From: Candidatus Zhuqueibacterota bacterium
GTDB taxonomy: Bacteria; Zhuqueibacterota; Zhuqueibacteria; Zhuqueibacterales; Zhuqueibacteraceae
Assembly (NCBI GenBank): GCA_022616415.1
Contig: JAKEEU010000008.1
Coordinates: 1 to 64,000 of the forward strand
Reading direction: 5' to 3'
Length of the DNA: 64,000 nucleotides
Position 1 is the first letter of the stretch; each line of letters begins with the position of its first letter. The notes beneath the pieces were generated by a model. That model was not told where the DNA came from. It saw only the letters and a program-made list of their open reading frames with translations, and did not search any database. This document shows, in pieces, positions 8,271-16,635 of the stretch. The position numbers and the translations under genes were made by a program.

Positions 8271-10439
8271 ATGAAAAATTTAAACAAATTCCCGCAAAGG
8301 CCGGCTCGTCTCCTCCGGTTTTCTTCGTTTCCATTTTTGCTGCTGAATTTTTTAATGCTGGCTCTGCCGGCGCGGGCCCAATCCCCCAATTGGCCCAACC
8401 GCTTTCTCGAGCTGCCGCGCCCCGATAGTTGCCGCGCTTTCTTGATGTATCTCACCGAAGAGCCGCACGTCGCCGGCACCGAGCAGGATTACGCGCTGGC
8501 CGAATATGTCGCCAAAAAATTCAAATCGTACGGGCTGACCGTCGAGATGCCGAGTTATGACGTTTATCTGCCGTATCCGAAAAAAGTCGAATTTAACATC
8601 ACGCAGCCGATTCAGTTCACCGGCCCCACTCCTGAGGCTGGTTTCGTCGGCGATAAAGATTCGTTTGGCCCGGACATCATTTTGCCGTTTCACGCCTACT
8701 CGCCGAGCGGCGCGGCCGAAGGCCAGGTGGTTTATGCCAACTACGGCCTGCCGGAAGATTATGACGAGCTTGATGAACTTGGCATCTCGGTGCGCGACCG
8801 CATCGTGCTCGTGCGTTACGGCAAAGTTTTTCGCGGCGTCAAAGTGCGCGTCGCCGAAGAGCGCAAAGCCGCCGGCGTGTTGATTTATTCCGATCCGGCT
8901 GATGACGGTTACATGCAAGGCGACGTTTATCCTTACGGGCCGATGCGTCCCGAAACCGGAATCCAACGCGGCTCGGTGCAATATCTTTTTATATATCCCG
9001 GCGATCCGCTCACCCCGGGTTGGGGCGCAACCGGCGCGGCCGAACGCAACTCGGCCGAGCGCGCCAAAAATTTGCCGCGCATTCCCTCGCTGCCTATTTC
9101 TTACGGCGATGCGGAAAAAATTCTGCGGCACCTCGCCGGCCCGAATGTTCCCCGAGGCTGGCAGGGCGGTTTGCCGTTCGCTTATCACGTCGGTCCCGGC
9201 CCGGCCGCGCTGCAGCTCGAAACCGTGATGGATTATCAGATTCGCCCGATTTGGAATGTCATCGGCACGTTGCGCGGCAGCGATGAGCCGGAAAATATCG
9301 TCATCGTCGGCAATCACCGCGACGCCTGGGCTTACGGCGCCGTCGATCCCAACTCCGGCACGGCCGCACTTTTGGAAATGGCGCGCATCATCGGCGAGCT
9401 TGTTCAGCAGGGTTATCATCCGCGCCGCACCATTCAATTTGCGAGTTGGGACGGCGAAGAACAAGGCTTGCTCGGCTCAACGGAATGGGTGGAGCATCAC
9501 AAGACATTGACCTCGCGCAACGTCGTCGCGTATGTGAATATGGATGCGGCAGTCAGCGGCGACCAATTTTTTGCCGGCGCTTCACCGACCTTGCGCACGT
9601 TCGTCCAGCAGATTACCGGTATGGTGAGCGATCCCAAAAGCGGCCGCAGCGTGGTGAGCCAATGGTGGCATCGACAAAATGAAAACAAGAAAAGAAAGGT
9701 CGAGCCGAACTGGTCAAGGCTTGACACCGTCGCCGTCCAGATCGACGATCTCGGCGCCGGCTCGGATTTCACCGCGTTTCTCGATTTCGCCGGCGCGCCG
9801 TGCATCTCGATGAATTTTGGCGGACCGTACGGCGTCTATCATTCGACGTATGACAATTTTTATTGGATGGAAAAATTCGGCGATCCGACTTTCGCCTATC
9901 ACGCGACGATGGCCAAAATTGCCGGACTGATGGCGATGGCGCTCGCCGACCGGCCGGTGCTTCCGATCGACGTGCTTACTTACGCCAAGCAATTGCGCAG
10001 AGAAATCCGCATTGTGCAGGCGAGCTTGAAGGAACTTGAAGCCAAGCCGGTGACGCAGCTCGACGATTTTGCGCGCAAAGTGAATGAATGGGTGAAGTTG
10101 GCGGAGAACTGGCGCAAGTTGGTAACGAGCGCCGCCAATCTCGAAGCGTTAGATTTGAAGACGCTCAACGGCCATCTCATGGCCATCGACCGCGCGTTCA
10201 TCTCCGCCGAAGGCTTGCGCGGCCGGACGTGGTACAAAAATTTGTACGTCGCGCCCGGCGAATACACCGGCTACGCGGCGCAGACGCTGCCGGGCTTACG
10301 CGACTGCATCGACAAAAATGATTTGGATCGCCTGCCCATCGAAGAATCGCGGCTGATGCAAGCCGTGGACGCGGCGATGTCGGCAACGCAGGCGGCGATG
10401 GATTTGGTGCAGCAGAGGGTGACGGGAGGAGGAAAATGA
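8271..10439 (+). CDS. Exported M28 zinc peptidase of the glutamate carboxypeptidase II type
   Basis: A 722-residue exported metallopeptidase related to GCPII/PSMA and transferrin receptor. A signal peptide ends around ALPARAQS. A protease-associated domain is inserted before the peptidase core. All zinc ligands and the catalytic acid are visible with family spacing: His349 and Asp359 (NHRDAWAYGAVDPNSG), Glu396/Glu397 (WDGEEQG), Asp425 (NMDAAVSG) and His524 (GVYHSTYDNF). The C-terminal helical part matches the TFR-like dimerisation domain. It should trim acidic or other C-terminal residues from peptides in the periplasm; exact specificity is unknown. Confidence 0.92.
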   Translation: MKNLNKFPQRPARLLRFSSFPFLLLNFLMLALPARAQSPNWPNRFLELPRPDSCRAFLMYLTEEPHVAGTEQDYALAEYVAKKFKSYGLTVEMPSYDVYLPYPKKVEFNITQPIQFTGPTPEAGFVGDKDSFGPDIILPFHAYSPSGAAEGQVVYANYGLPEDYDELDELGISVRDRIVLVRYGKVFRGVKVRVAEERKAAGVLIYSDPADDGYMQGDVYPYGPMRPETGIQRGSVQYLFIYPGDPLTPGWGATGAAERNSAERAKNLPRIPSLPISYGDAEKILRHLAGPNVPRGWQGGLPFAYHVGPGPAALQLETVMDYQIRPIWNVIGTLRGSDEPENIVIVGNHRDAWAYGAVDPNSGTAALLEMARIIGELVQQGYHPRRTIQFASWDGEEQGLLGSTEWVEHHKTLTSRNVVAYVNMDAAVSGDQFFAGASPTLRTFVQQITGMVSDPKSGRSVVSQWWHRQNENKKRKVEPNWSRLDTVAVQIDDLGAGSDFTAFLDFAGAPCISMNFGGPYGVYHSTYDNFYWMEKFGDPTFAYHATMAKIAGLMAMALADRPVLPIDVLTYAKQLRREIRIVQASLKELEAKPVTQLDDFARKVNEWVKLAENWRKLVTSAANLEALDLKTLNGHLMAIDRAFISAEGLRGRTWYKNLYVAPGEYTGYAAQTLPGLRDCIDKNDLDRLPIEESRLMQAVDAAMSATQAAMDLVQQRVTGGGK

Positions 10440-10620
10440 GGATGGTTGCTGGTCGCCTGATAAAGCAATAAAAAAATGGCCGACCAATTCTAAAAGTTGT
10501 AAACCTTTTTGCCGCTAACGGATGTTTTTATCAGTTGGTCTTAATTCATCCGTTGGCGACATTTCTTTGAAATACATTTTACCCAGTAGCAAAAACAAGC
10601 TGAGAGGAAGGGAGCAAAAC
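10440..10620. other. Intergenic stretch with short inverted repeats
   Basis: Contains a GGTTGCTGGT word just after the stop, then GCTAACGGATG (about 10514-10524) pairing with CATCCGTTGGC (about 10547-10557), and GACCAATT/AGTTGGTC words nearby. Ends with the GAGAGGAAGGGAG ribosome site of the amidohydrolase. No gene seen. Confidence 0.4.
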
Positions 10621-13600
10621 ATGTGGCGCCACCTTGCCGTTTCGTTCTTGATTGCAGCAAGCCTAATTGTCTCCGAAGCACGGTCGGAAATTATCGCAAC
10701 TGACACCACCAAAGCCGACACTTCCAAAGCCAAAAAGAAAGAGGCGGAAAAAGCGTTGCCGCTCAAACCGGAGCGCAAAATCGAATTCACTACCAACGAA
10801 GCGACGTGGCTCTCACTCGATGTTTCGCCCGACGGCAAAACCATCGTCTTCGAGCTGCTTGGCGATCTTTATACGTTGCCCATCACCGGCGGCAAGGCGA
10901 CACGCACTTCGAGCGGGTTGGCGTTGGATACGCAGCCGCGTTTTTCGCCGGATGGCAAGCGCCTCGTGTTCGTGAGCGATCGCGGCGGCGCGGAAAATAT
11001 CTGGCTGCTCGAAGTTGGCCGCACGATTGTCGACACGACGGCCGCCGCTGACAGCACCGGCTTGAAGGTCCTCACCAAAGGCCCGAACACGAATTACGCT
11101 TCGCCGGAGTGGACACCAGATGGCAAATATATCATCGCTTCGAAGGGCAGCGGCTTGGGCGTTTATCATCCGTGGATGTATCACGTCGATGGCGGCAGCG
11201 GCGTGGATTTGCTCGCCAAAGAAAAAGAGCGCAACGCGCTCGGCGCGGCTTTCGGGCCGGATGACCGCTACATTTATTTCGCCACCAAAATGGGACGATG
11301 GGGCTACAACCTTCCCGGGATGAGTTTTCAAGTCGCCATTTATGATCGCGAAGCTGGAAAAGTTTTCCCCTTGAGCGGCGAAGTCGGCGGCGGCGTTCGT
11401 CCCGCGATTTCGCCGGATGGCAAGTGGCTGGTGTATGCAAGCCGACACGACGCGAAGACCGGCTATCGCGTGCGCAATTTGGAAACCGGCGTCGTGCAAT
11501 GGCTGGCTTATCCGGTGCAGCGCGATGATCAAGAGTCTCGCTTCACGCGCGATTTCATGCCCGGCTATGCTTTCACGCCGGATAGCAAAGCGATCATCGC
11601 CGCGATTGACGGCAAAATTTATCGCGTCGCCGTGCCCACCGGCGAGCGCACCGAAATTCCCTTTGAAGTCGAGGTCGCGCTTGCGGCGGGACCGAAAGTG
11701 TATTTTGATACGCGCGTCGACGACGGTCCGGTGAAAGTGCGGCAAGTGCGCTGGCCGGTCATTTCGCCGGATGGAACGAAGCTCGTCTTTACCGCGCTGG
11801 ATAAACTTTATGTTCGAGATTTGGCGACCGGTTCCAACACGCGACTGGCCGAAATGCCTGCCGGACAATTCGCGCCGGCGTGGAGTCCGGATAACAAGTG
11901 GATTGCCTTTGTTACGTGGTCGGAAGAAGACGGCGGCCATCTTTACAAAGTGGCAGTAGCAGGTCGCAGTAGCACGGCGCAACGGTTGAGCACGATTAGC
12001 GCTTTTTATGATGAACCGGTATGGATGCCGGATGGCAAAGAAGTTGTCGTCGCGAAAGGGCCGTGGCAACAGCGTCGGGCGTTGAGCTATTTCAATTTCA
12101 TTGCCGGCGAAGGCATGGATCTGGTGCGCATTCCTGCAATTGGCGGCGCCGCGACTCGCATTGCGCCATATCGAGGAACCACACCACATTTTGTCAACAA
12201 ACCGGATCGCCTTTACGTGTACGAGGGCGAAGAGGGCTTGATCTCCATGCGCTTGGACGGCACCGACCGCAAAGTGCATGTGAAAGTGACCGGCATGATG
12301 CCACCATTCGGCGGCGAGAAACCGATCCCCGCCAGTGAGATCATCATGAGCGCGGACGGCGAGCACGCGCTGGCGTTGACGCAAAATCAGATTTATGAAA
12401 TCACCGTCGCAAAGATTGGCGAAGAACCTCCCACCATTTCCATTTTGAATCCGGAGGAGGCGACGTTTCCGGTGAAGAGACTGACGGCCATCGGCGGCTC
12501 ATTCATGAGTTGGGGACCCGGTGCGAAAGAAGCAGTGTGGGCGCTCGGCAACACCGTCTTTCGCTACAATTTGGCTGCGGCGAAATCCTTTGAAGATTCT
12601 CTCAAAGCTGCGGCAGCGAAAAAGCCGAAAGAAGAGAGCAAGGACGAAGACGAAAAGTTGTATGAGCCAAAGCGCATCGTGATCGATCTCGAAGTGCCGC
12701 GTGTGAAAGGCGCGGGCACCATCGTTCTGCGTGGCGCGCGCCTTCTCACTATGACACCTGGCGCCGCGAATGACGGCGTTATTGAAAATGGCGCGGTGGT
12801 GATCAAAGACAATCGTCTCGAACAGGTCGGGGAGAATGCGACGATTGCAACACCGGCGGGTGCGCGTGAAATTGACGTCATCGGCAAAACCATCGTGCCC
12901 GGTTTCGTTGATACGCACGCGCATATGTGGCCGGCGTGGGGCGTGCATCGCGGCGTGGTGTGGGAATATTTCGCCAACCTCGCTTACGGCGTGCTGACGA
13001 CGCGCGACCCGCAAACTTCCACCACCGATGTGCTGACTTACAGCGATCTTGTCGAAACCGGCGCGCTGCTCGGCCCGCGCGTTTTCTACACTGCGCCCGG
13101 CGTGTTTGCCACCGATCAAATCAAAAATCTGAAAGACGCCAAGCGCGTGCTCGCCCGCTATTCGGATTATTATCACACCAACACCATCAAGCAATACGTC
13201 GCCGGCGACCGCAACACGCGCCAGTGGATCATCATGGCCTCAAAGGAGAAATCCATCATGCCGACCACCGAAGGCGCGCTCGACATGAAGCTGGATCTCT
13301 CGCAAATCATCGACGGCTATCCCGGCCACGAGCACAGTTTCCCCATCGCCCCGCTGTACAAAGACATTGTCGAGCTGGTAGCCAAATCCGGAACGTTTTA
13401 CACGCCGACGTTGCTGGTTTCTTACGGCGGGCCTTTTGCGGAAAATTATTACTACACCTCATCGGAAGTCCACAATGACGCCAAATTGCGGCGCTTCGTT
13501 CCGCACGAGGAATTGGACAAACTCACACGCCGCCGCCCGTGGTTTCATGATGACGAGCACGTTTTCAAATTGCATTCGGCGCAGGCGAAAAAAATCGTCG

Positions 13601-13953
13601 AGGCCGGCGGCAAGGTTTGCATTGGCGGGCATGGACAATTGCAAGGCTTGGGTTATCATTGGGAGTTGTGGTCGGTGCAATCCGGCGGCATGTCGAATAT
13701 GGATGCCTTGCGCTGCGCCACCATTTTCGGCGCGCAAGCCCTCGGCTTCGAAAAAGATTTGGGCTCAATTGCAGCGGGCAAACTGGCCGATCTGCTCGTG
13801 CTCGACACCAACCCGCTCGAAAATATCCGCAACACCAACTCGATTCGCTACGTGATGAAAAACGGTTTGCTCTACAACGCCGAAACGTTAGATCAGATTT
13901 GGCCGGTCGAGAAAAAGTTGGGATCGCAGTATTGGTGGAATCAGGAACCGTAA
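10621..13953 (+). CDS. Exported TolB-propeller amidohydrolase
   Basis: 1110 residues. A signal peptide (about 1-22) is followed by about 650 residues of PD40/TolB-like propeller repeats, each with an FSPDGK, ISPDGK or WTPDGK type turn. A composite amidohydrolase domain fills the last 400 residues, with GKTIVPGFVDTHAHMW (metal ligands His-x-His), later GHEHSF, KVCIGGHGQ and the terminal GKLADLLVLDTNPL strand. Members hydrolyse amides, cyclic ureas or dipeptides; the substrate here cannot be inferred. ATG 10621 is chosen because AGGAAGGGAG precedes it and the signal peptide begins there; an upstream in-frame ATG at 10522 lacks both. Confidence 0.87.
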   Translation: MWRHLAVSFLIAASLIVSEARSEIIATDTTKADTSKAKKKEAEKALPLKPERKIEFTTNEATWLSLDVSPDGKTIVFELLGDLYTLPITGGKATRTSSGLALDTQPRFSPDGKRLVFVSDRGGAENIWLLEVGRTIVDTTAAADSTGLKVLTKGPNTNYASPEWTPDGKYIIASKGSGLGVYHPWMYHVDGGSGVDLLAKEKERNALGAAFGPDDRYIYFATKMGRWGYNLPGMSFQVAIYDREAGKVFPLSGEVGGGVRPAISPDGKWLVYASRHDAKTGYRVRNLETGVVQWLAYPVQRDDQESRFTRDFMPGYAFTPDSKAIIAAIDGKIYRVAVPTGERTEIPFEVEVALAAGPKVYFDTRVDDGPVKVRQVRWPVISPDGTKLVFTALDKLYVRDLATGSNTRLAEMPAGQFAPAWSPDNKWIAFVTWSEEDGGHLYKVAVAGRSSTAQRLSTISAFYDEPVWMPDGKEVVVAKGPWQQRRALSYFNFIAGEGMDLVRIPAIGGAATRIAPYRGTTPHFVNKPDRLYVYEGEEGLISMRLDGTDRKVHVKVTGMMPPFGGEKPIPASEIIMSADGEHALALTQNQIYEITVAKIGEEPPTISILNPEEATFPVKRLTAIGGSFMSWGPGAKEAVWALGNTVFRYNLAAAKSFEDSLKAAAAKKPKEESKDEDEKLYEPKRIVIDLEVPRVKGAGTIVLRGARLLTMTPGAANDGVIENGAVVIKDNRLEQVGENATIATPAGAREIDVIGKTIVPGFVDTHAHMWPAWGVHRGVVWEYFANLAYGVLTTRDPQTSTTDVLTYSDLVETGALLGPRVFYTAPGVFATDQIKNLKDAKRVLARYSDYYHTNTIKQYVAGDRNTRQWIIMASKEKSIMPTTEGALDMKLDLSQIIDGYPGHEHSFPIAPLYKDIVELVAKSGTFYTPTLLVSYGGPFAENYYYTSSEVHNDAKLRRFVPHEELDKLTRRRPWFHDDEHVFKLHSAQAKKIVEAGGKVCIGGHGQLQGLGYHWELWSVQSGGMSNMDALRCATIFGAQALGFEKDLGSIAAGKLADLLVLDTNPLENIRNTNSIRYVMKNGLLYNAETLDQIWPVEKKLGSQYWWNQEP

Positions 13954-13972
13954 CCCAGACCGGCGGTCTGGG
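13954..13972. terminator. CCCAGACC hairpin touching the amidohydrolase stop codon
   Basis: CCCAGACC-GGC-GGTCTGGG begins at the base after TAA. The same stem sequence recurs at 31996-32010, and close variants at 14664-14680, 31962-31982 and 54028-54046. No T-run. Confidence 0.6.
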
Positions 13973-13975
13973 TGG

Positions 13976-14045
13976 CCTGGAGTAATGGAGTATTGGATTA
14001 ATGGAAATTGCAATACTCCAACACTCCATTACCCATCACTCCATT
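13976..14045. repeat. Iterated-word palindrome (GGAGTAATGGAGTATTGG type)
   Basis: The left arm has repeated GGAGTA(A/T)TGG words and the right arm carries the complementary CAATACTCC, ACACTCCATTACC and CACTCCATTCC words. A relative is at 61171-61226. It lies between the amidohydrolase and the exonuclease. Confidence 0.6.
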
Positions 14046-14063
14046 CCGTTTTTAGAATTCTCT

Positions 14064-14648
14064 ATGCTAACTCTCAACATTGATGCACCGACGCGTGAAA
14101 CCGCCATTCGACAGGCGCAAGATGAAATCTTGCACAAGCCAGTATATCTCGACACCGAAACCACCGGCTTGGAAAAATTTGACCAGATTGTGGAAATCTG
14201 CGTGTTGGATTATGATGGCAGCGTGTTGGTGGATTCGCTGGTGAGACCCACAAGCAAAATTCCGGCGGTTGTTACGAAATTGCACGGCATCACTGATGCG
14301 ATGGTGAAGGAGGCGCCAACCTGGCTGGAGATTTGGCCTACGGTGCAAGCCGCGCTCACTGGCCGGCATGTGGCGATCTACAGCGCCGATTACGATGTGC
14401 GGTTGATGAAACAGTCGCATCGCCATCACGCGATGCGCTGGAAGTTGAAGGGCGCCAACTTTTTTTGCATCATGAAACTCTATGCCCAATTCCGCGGCGA
14501 GTGGGATGATTATCACGGCTCGTATCGCTGGCACAAACTCGAAGAAGCGGGCCGGCAATGCAAAATTGAATTGCCCAACGCGCACCGCGCCAAAGCCGAT
14601 GCGCTGCTGGCGCGCGCGGTGTTGCATTATATGGCTGAGGGTAAGTAA
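14064..14648 (+). CDS. DnaQ-like 3'-5' exonuclease (DEDDh)
   Basis: A 194-residue exonuclease domain protein. Motif I is YLDTETTG (Asp30, Glu32), motif II lies around HGITDAMV with later YSADYDVRLM, and motif III is HRAKADALLAR with His and Asp, i.e. the DEDDh set used by DNA polymerase III epsilon, RNase T and related repair or RNA-trimming nucleases. No polymerase-binding tail is evident, so a stand-alone repair or RNA role is as likely as proofreading. ATG 14064 is used because the upstream in-frame part is made of repeat DNA. Confidence 0.85.
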   Translation: MLTLNIDAPTRETAIRQAQDEILHKPVYLDTETTGLEKFDQIVEICVLDYDGSVLVDSLVRPTSKIPAVVTKLHGITDAMVKEAPTWLEIWPTVQAALTGRHVAIYSADYDVRLMKQSHRHHAMRWKLKGANFFCIMKLYAQFRGEWDDYHGSYRWHKLEEAGRQCKIELPNAHRAKADALLARAVLHYMAEGK

Positions 14649-14663
14649 CCCTTGTGGGCGCAG

Positions 14664-14680
14664 CCAGACTGCTCGTCTGG
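14664..14680. terminator. CCAGAC hairpin after the exonuclease gene
   Basis: CCAGACTGCTCGTCTGG forms a short stem 15 bases after the stop codon. Same stem family as the hairpins at 13954, 31996 and 54028. Confidence 0.5.
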
Positions 14681-14734
14681 GTGTTGAAATTTTGGATTAA
14701 TAGATTTCTGTGAGGCTCGCCCAAAATTTAAACA

Positions 14735-14763
14735 TTGAAATCGATAGCACAATGTGTTATATT
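14735..14763 (+). promoter_or_regulatory. Promoter giving a leaderless mRNA for the RecF/OLD-type ATPase
   Basis: TTGAAA 14735-14740, 17-base spacer, TATATT 14758-14763. The predicted transcription start (6-8 bases downstream) coincides with ATG 14771, and no ribosome-binding site is present before it. Confidence 0.65.
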
Positions 14764-14770
14764 TTGTGGT

Positions 14771-15949
14771 ATGAAGATTCTCCAATTAGACATTGAAGGC
14801 TTTCGTTCCCTGAAAAAGGTGAGCTGGAAGCCCGGCGACTTGAATGTAATCATCGGCCCCAACGGCACTGGAAAATCCAACTTGCTGCGCTTTCTTGAAA
14901 TGATATCGGTTTCCGCCCAAAAACGTCTTGGGAAATATATTCAATCATTGGGTGGAATGGAACCCATTGTCTGGGACGGTGAAGTCACAGCCATTTCATT
15001 CAAGCTTAGAATGCAATTGGCGGGAAATGATTGGACAACTTATATTCTGGAGTTTGCGCGTTTGGGTGGAGGAAGTTCGTATCGAATTGAATCCGAACTT
15101 CTTGCTGACTATAATCAAGTTGTCAGCGGAAAACAAATTGGACCGGTGAAATTTCTTGAAAGGTACGGCGTCATAGCCTATATTTTAGATGAAAAATCAC
15201 AACAGTTGGTAGCACCGGAAGAAACAGTTTTAGATGAGGAATCCTTCCTTTCAATTGTGTCCGGACCTTTTCTCCGCAACAATTCAATTAAATTTTTCCA
15301 AGAGCAATTGGCTACTTGGAGTATTTATCATGACATACTCGTGCATCAGGATGCTGGCATTCGCCAACCCGCCGTTGCTCGATTTGAAAAGCGGGTTGAT
15401 CCAGACGGCCAAAATCTCATTCCTGTTCTGCATACGCTTTACACTGGCGAGCGCGATTTCAAAAAAGACATTGACGCCGCGATGCGTGCCGCTTTTGGAG
15501 ATGATTTTGACGAACTGATTTTTCCACCGGCTGCGGATCAAAGAGTCCAGTTGCGTATCCGTTGGAAATCGCTGAAACGAGAACAATCCGCCGCCGATCT
15601 TTCCGATGGCACATTGCGATTTTTGCTTCTTCTGACTATTTTGGCGAGTCCCTCGCCGCCGCCGCTCATTGCGATCGATGAGCCTGAAACGGGTTTGCAC
15701 CCATCCATGTTGCCAATCATTGCCGAATACGCCGTCGATGCCGCGACGCGAACACAAGTCGTCTTTACCACCCATTCTCCTCAATTTTTAGATGCGTTCA
15801 CAGATACAAAGCCAACTACTACAGTTGCAAAATGGGAAAATGGAGAAACCACGATCAAAGTTCTCGCAGGCGAACAACTTGATTATTGGCTGAAAGAATA
15901 TTCGCTGGGTGCGCTTTTTAAATCTGGGGAATTGGAGGGTATGGAATGA
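14771..15949 (+). CDS. RecF/OLD-type AAA ATPase (AAA_21), first gene of a two-gene cassette
   Basis: A 392-residue ABC-type SMC/RecF-like ATPase. Walker A GPNGTGKSN is at 29-37, the signature region reads LSDGTLRFLLL, Walker B is LIAIDEPETGLHP and the H-loop is TTHSPQFLDAF. There is no long coiled coil. The stop overlaps the start of the next gene (ATGA at 15946-15949), so the two are translationally coupled. ATPase plus Toprim-like partner is the logic of OLD, Gabija and PARIS anti-phage systems; this exact pair is inferred, not shown, to be defensive. Promoter spacing suggests a leaderless message. Confidence 0.85.
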   Translation: MKILQLDIEGFRSLKKVSWKPGDLNVIIGPNGTGKSNLLRFLEMISVSAQKRLGKYIQSLGGMEPIVWDGEVTAISFKLRMQLAGNDWTTYILEFARLGGGSSYRIESELLADYNQVVSGKQIGPVKFLERYGVIAYILDEKSQQLVAPEETVLDEESFLSIVSGPFLRNNSIKFFQEQLATWSIYHDILVHQDAGIRQPAVARFEKRVDPDGQNLIPVLHTLYTGERDFKKDIDAAMRAAFGDDFDELIFPPAADQRVQLRIRWKSLKREQSAADLSDGTLRFLLLLTILASPSPPPLIAIDEPETGLHPSMLPIIAEYAVDAATRTQVVFTTHSPQFLDAFTDTKPTTTVAKWENGETTIKVLAGEQLDYWLKEYSLGALFKSGELEGME

Positions 15950-16572
15950 AGTTTATTCTTTTCATCGAGGGGCATACGGAAAAGAAGGCATTGCCCCAAT
16001 TCTTGAAAAAGTGGCTTGATCTGAGACTGGCAAAACCTGTTGGCATCAAATCAGTGCGTTTTGAAGGTTGGCCGGAGCTGGTGAAAGATACGCCTAAAAA
16101 GGCATTGATGTACCTCAACGGGCCTGAACAGCACGATCTTGTTGCCGTCATTGCTTTGATTGATCTTTACGGCCCCACATTGTACCCCGCTGATAAGCAA
16201 ACCTCGAAGGATCGTTATGATTGGGCCAAAGCCCATTTTGAGAATAAAGTCAATCACCCCAAATTTCGTCAATTCTTTGCGGTTCATGAAACTGAAGCCT
16301 GGCTGTTGAGCGATCCAAATTTGTTTCCCGTCGAAATCAAAAGCGCCTTACCCAAAAATCTTCAGCATCCTGAGGAAATCAATTTTGATGAGCCGCCGGC
16401 AAAATTTTTAGAGCGTATTTACAAGCAGAAAACGCAACGGCCTTATAAAAAAGTTGTGCATGGCAGTGAGCTGTTCAGCAAACTCGATCCAAATCTCGCC
16501 TACACTAAATGCCCACGACTCAAAGAACTCTTGGACGAAATGTTGAAATTGGCTAAAGAAGCTGGTTTGTGA
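15946..16572 (+). CDS. DUF4276 family protein (Toprim-like partner of the ATPase)
   Basis: A 208-residue protein. The N-terminal [14 protein letters not shown] strand with a conserved Glu, the VIALIDLYG strand with an Asp and the following [12 protein letters not shown] motif are typical of DUF4276. That family is thought to share the Toprim-like fold of nucleases and primases, with Glu and Asp residues able to bind metal. It overlaps the ATPase gene by four bases, which strongly implies joint function, plausibly as the effector nuclease controlled by the ATPase. Confidence 0.8.
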   Translation: MKFILFIEGHTEKKALPQFLKKWLDLRLAKPVGIKSVRFEGWPELVKDTPKKALMYLNGPEQHDLVAVIALIDLYGPTLYPADKQTSKDRYDWAKAHFENKVNHPKFRQFFAVHETEAWLLSDPNLFPVEIKSALPKNLQHPEEINFDEPPAKFLERIYKQKTQRPYKKVVHGSELFSKLDPNLAYTKCPRLKELLDEMLKLAKEAGL

Positions 16573-16635
16573 AATAGCAAATTTAAAATTCTTTGCTTTT
16601 TTCGTTGCGGTTCCCTTTTCGTTGCGAGCAAACTT

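Noticed and set aside
8352-9464. Minus-strand open frame opposite the M28 peptidase
   Set aside because: Antisense shadow of a gene with all catalytic residues.
10813-12384. Long open frame on the minus strand opposite the amidohydrolase propeller (over 500 codons)
   Set aside because: Lies wholly antisense to a convincing gene, has His/Arg-rich shadow composition and no domain; typical of GC-biased third positions.
14771-16572. Calling the ATPase/DUF4276 pair Gabija or PARIS
   Set aside because: No UvrD-like helicase (Gabija) and the second protein is DUF4276, not the DUF4435 Toprim protein of PARIS; only the general logic is shared.
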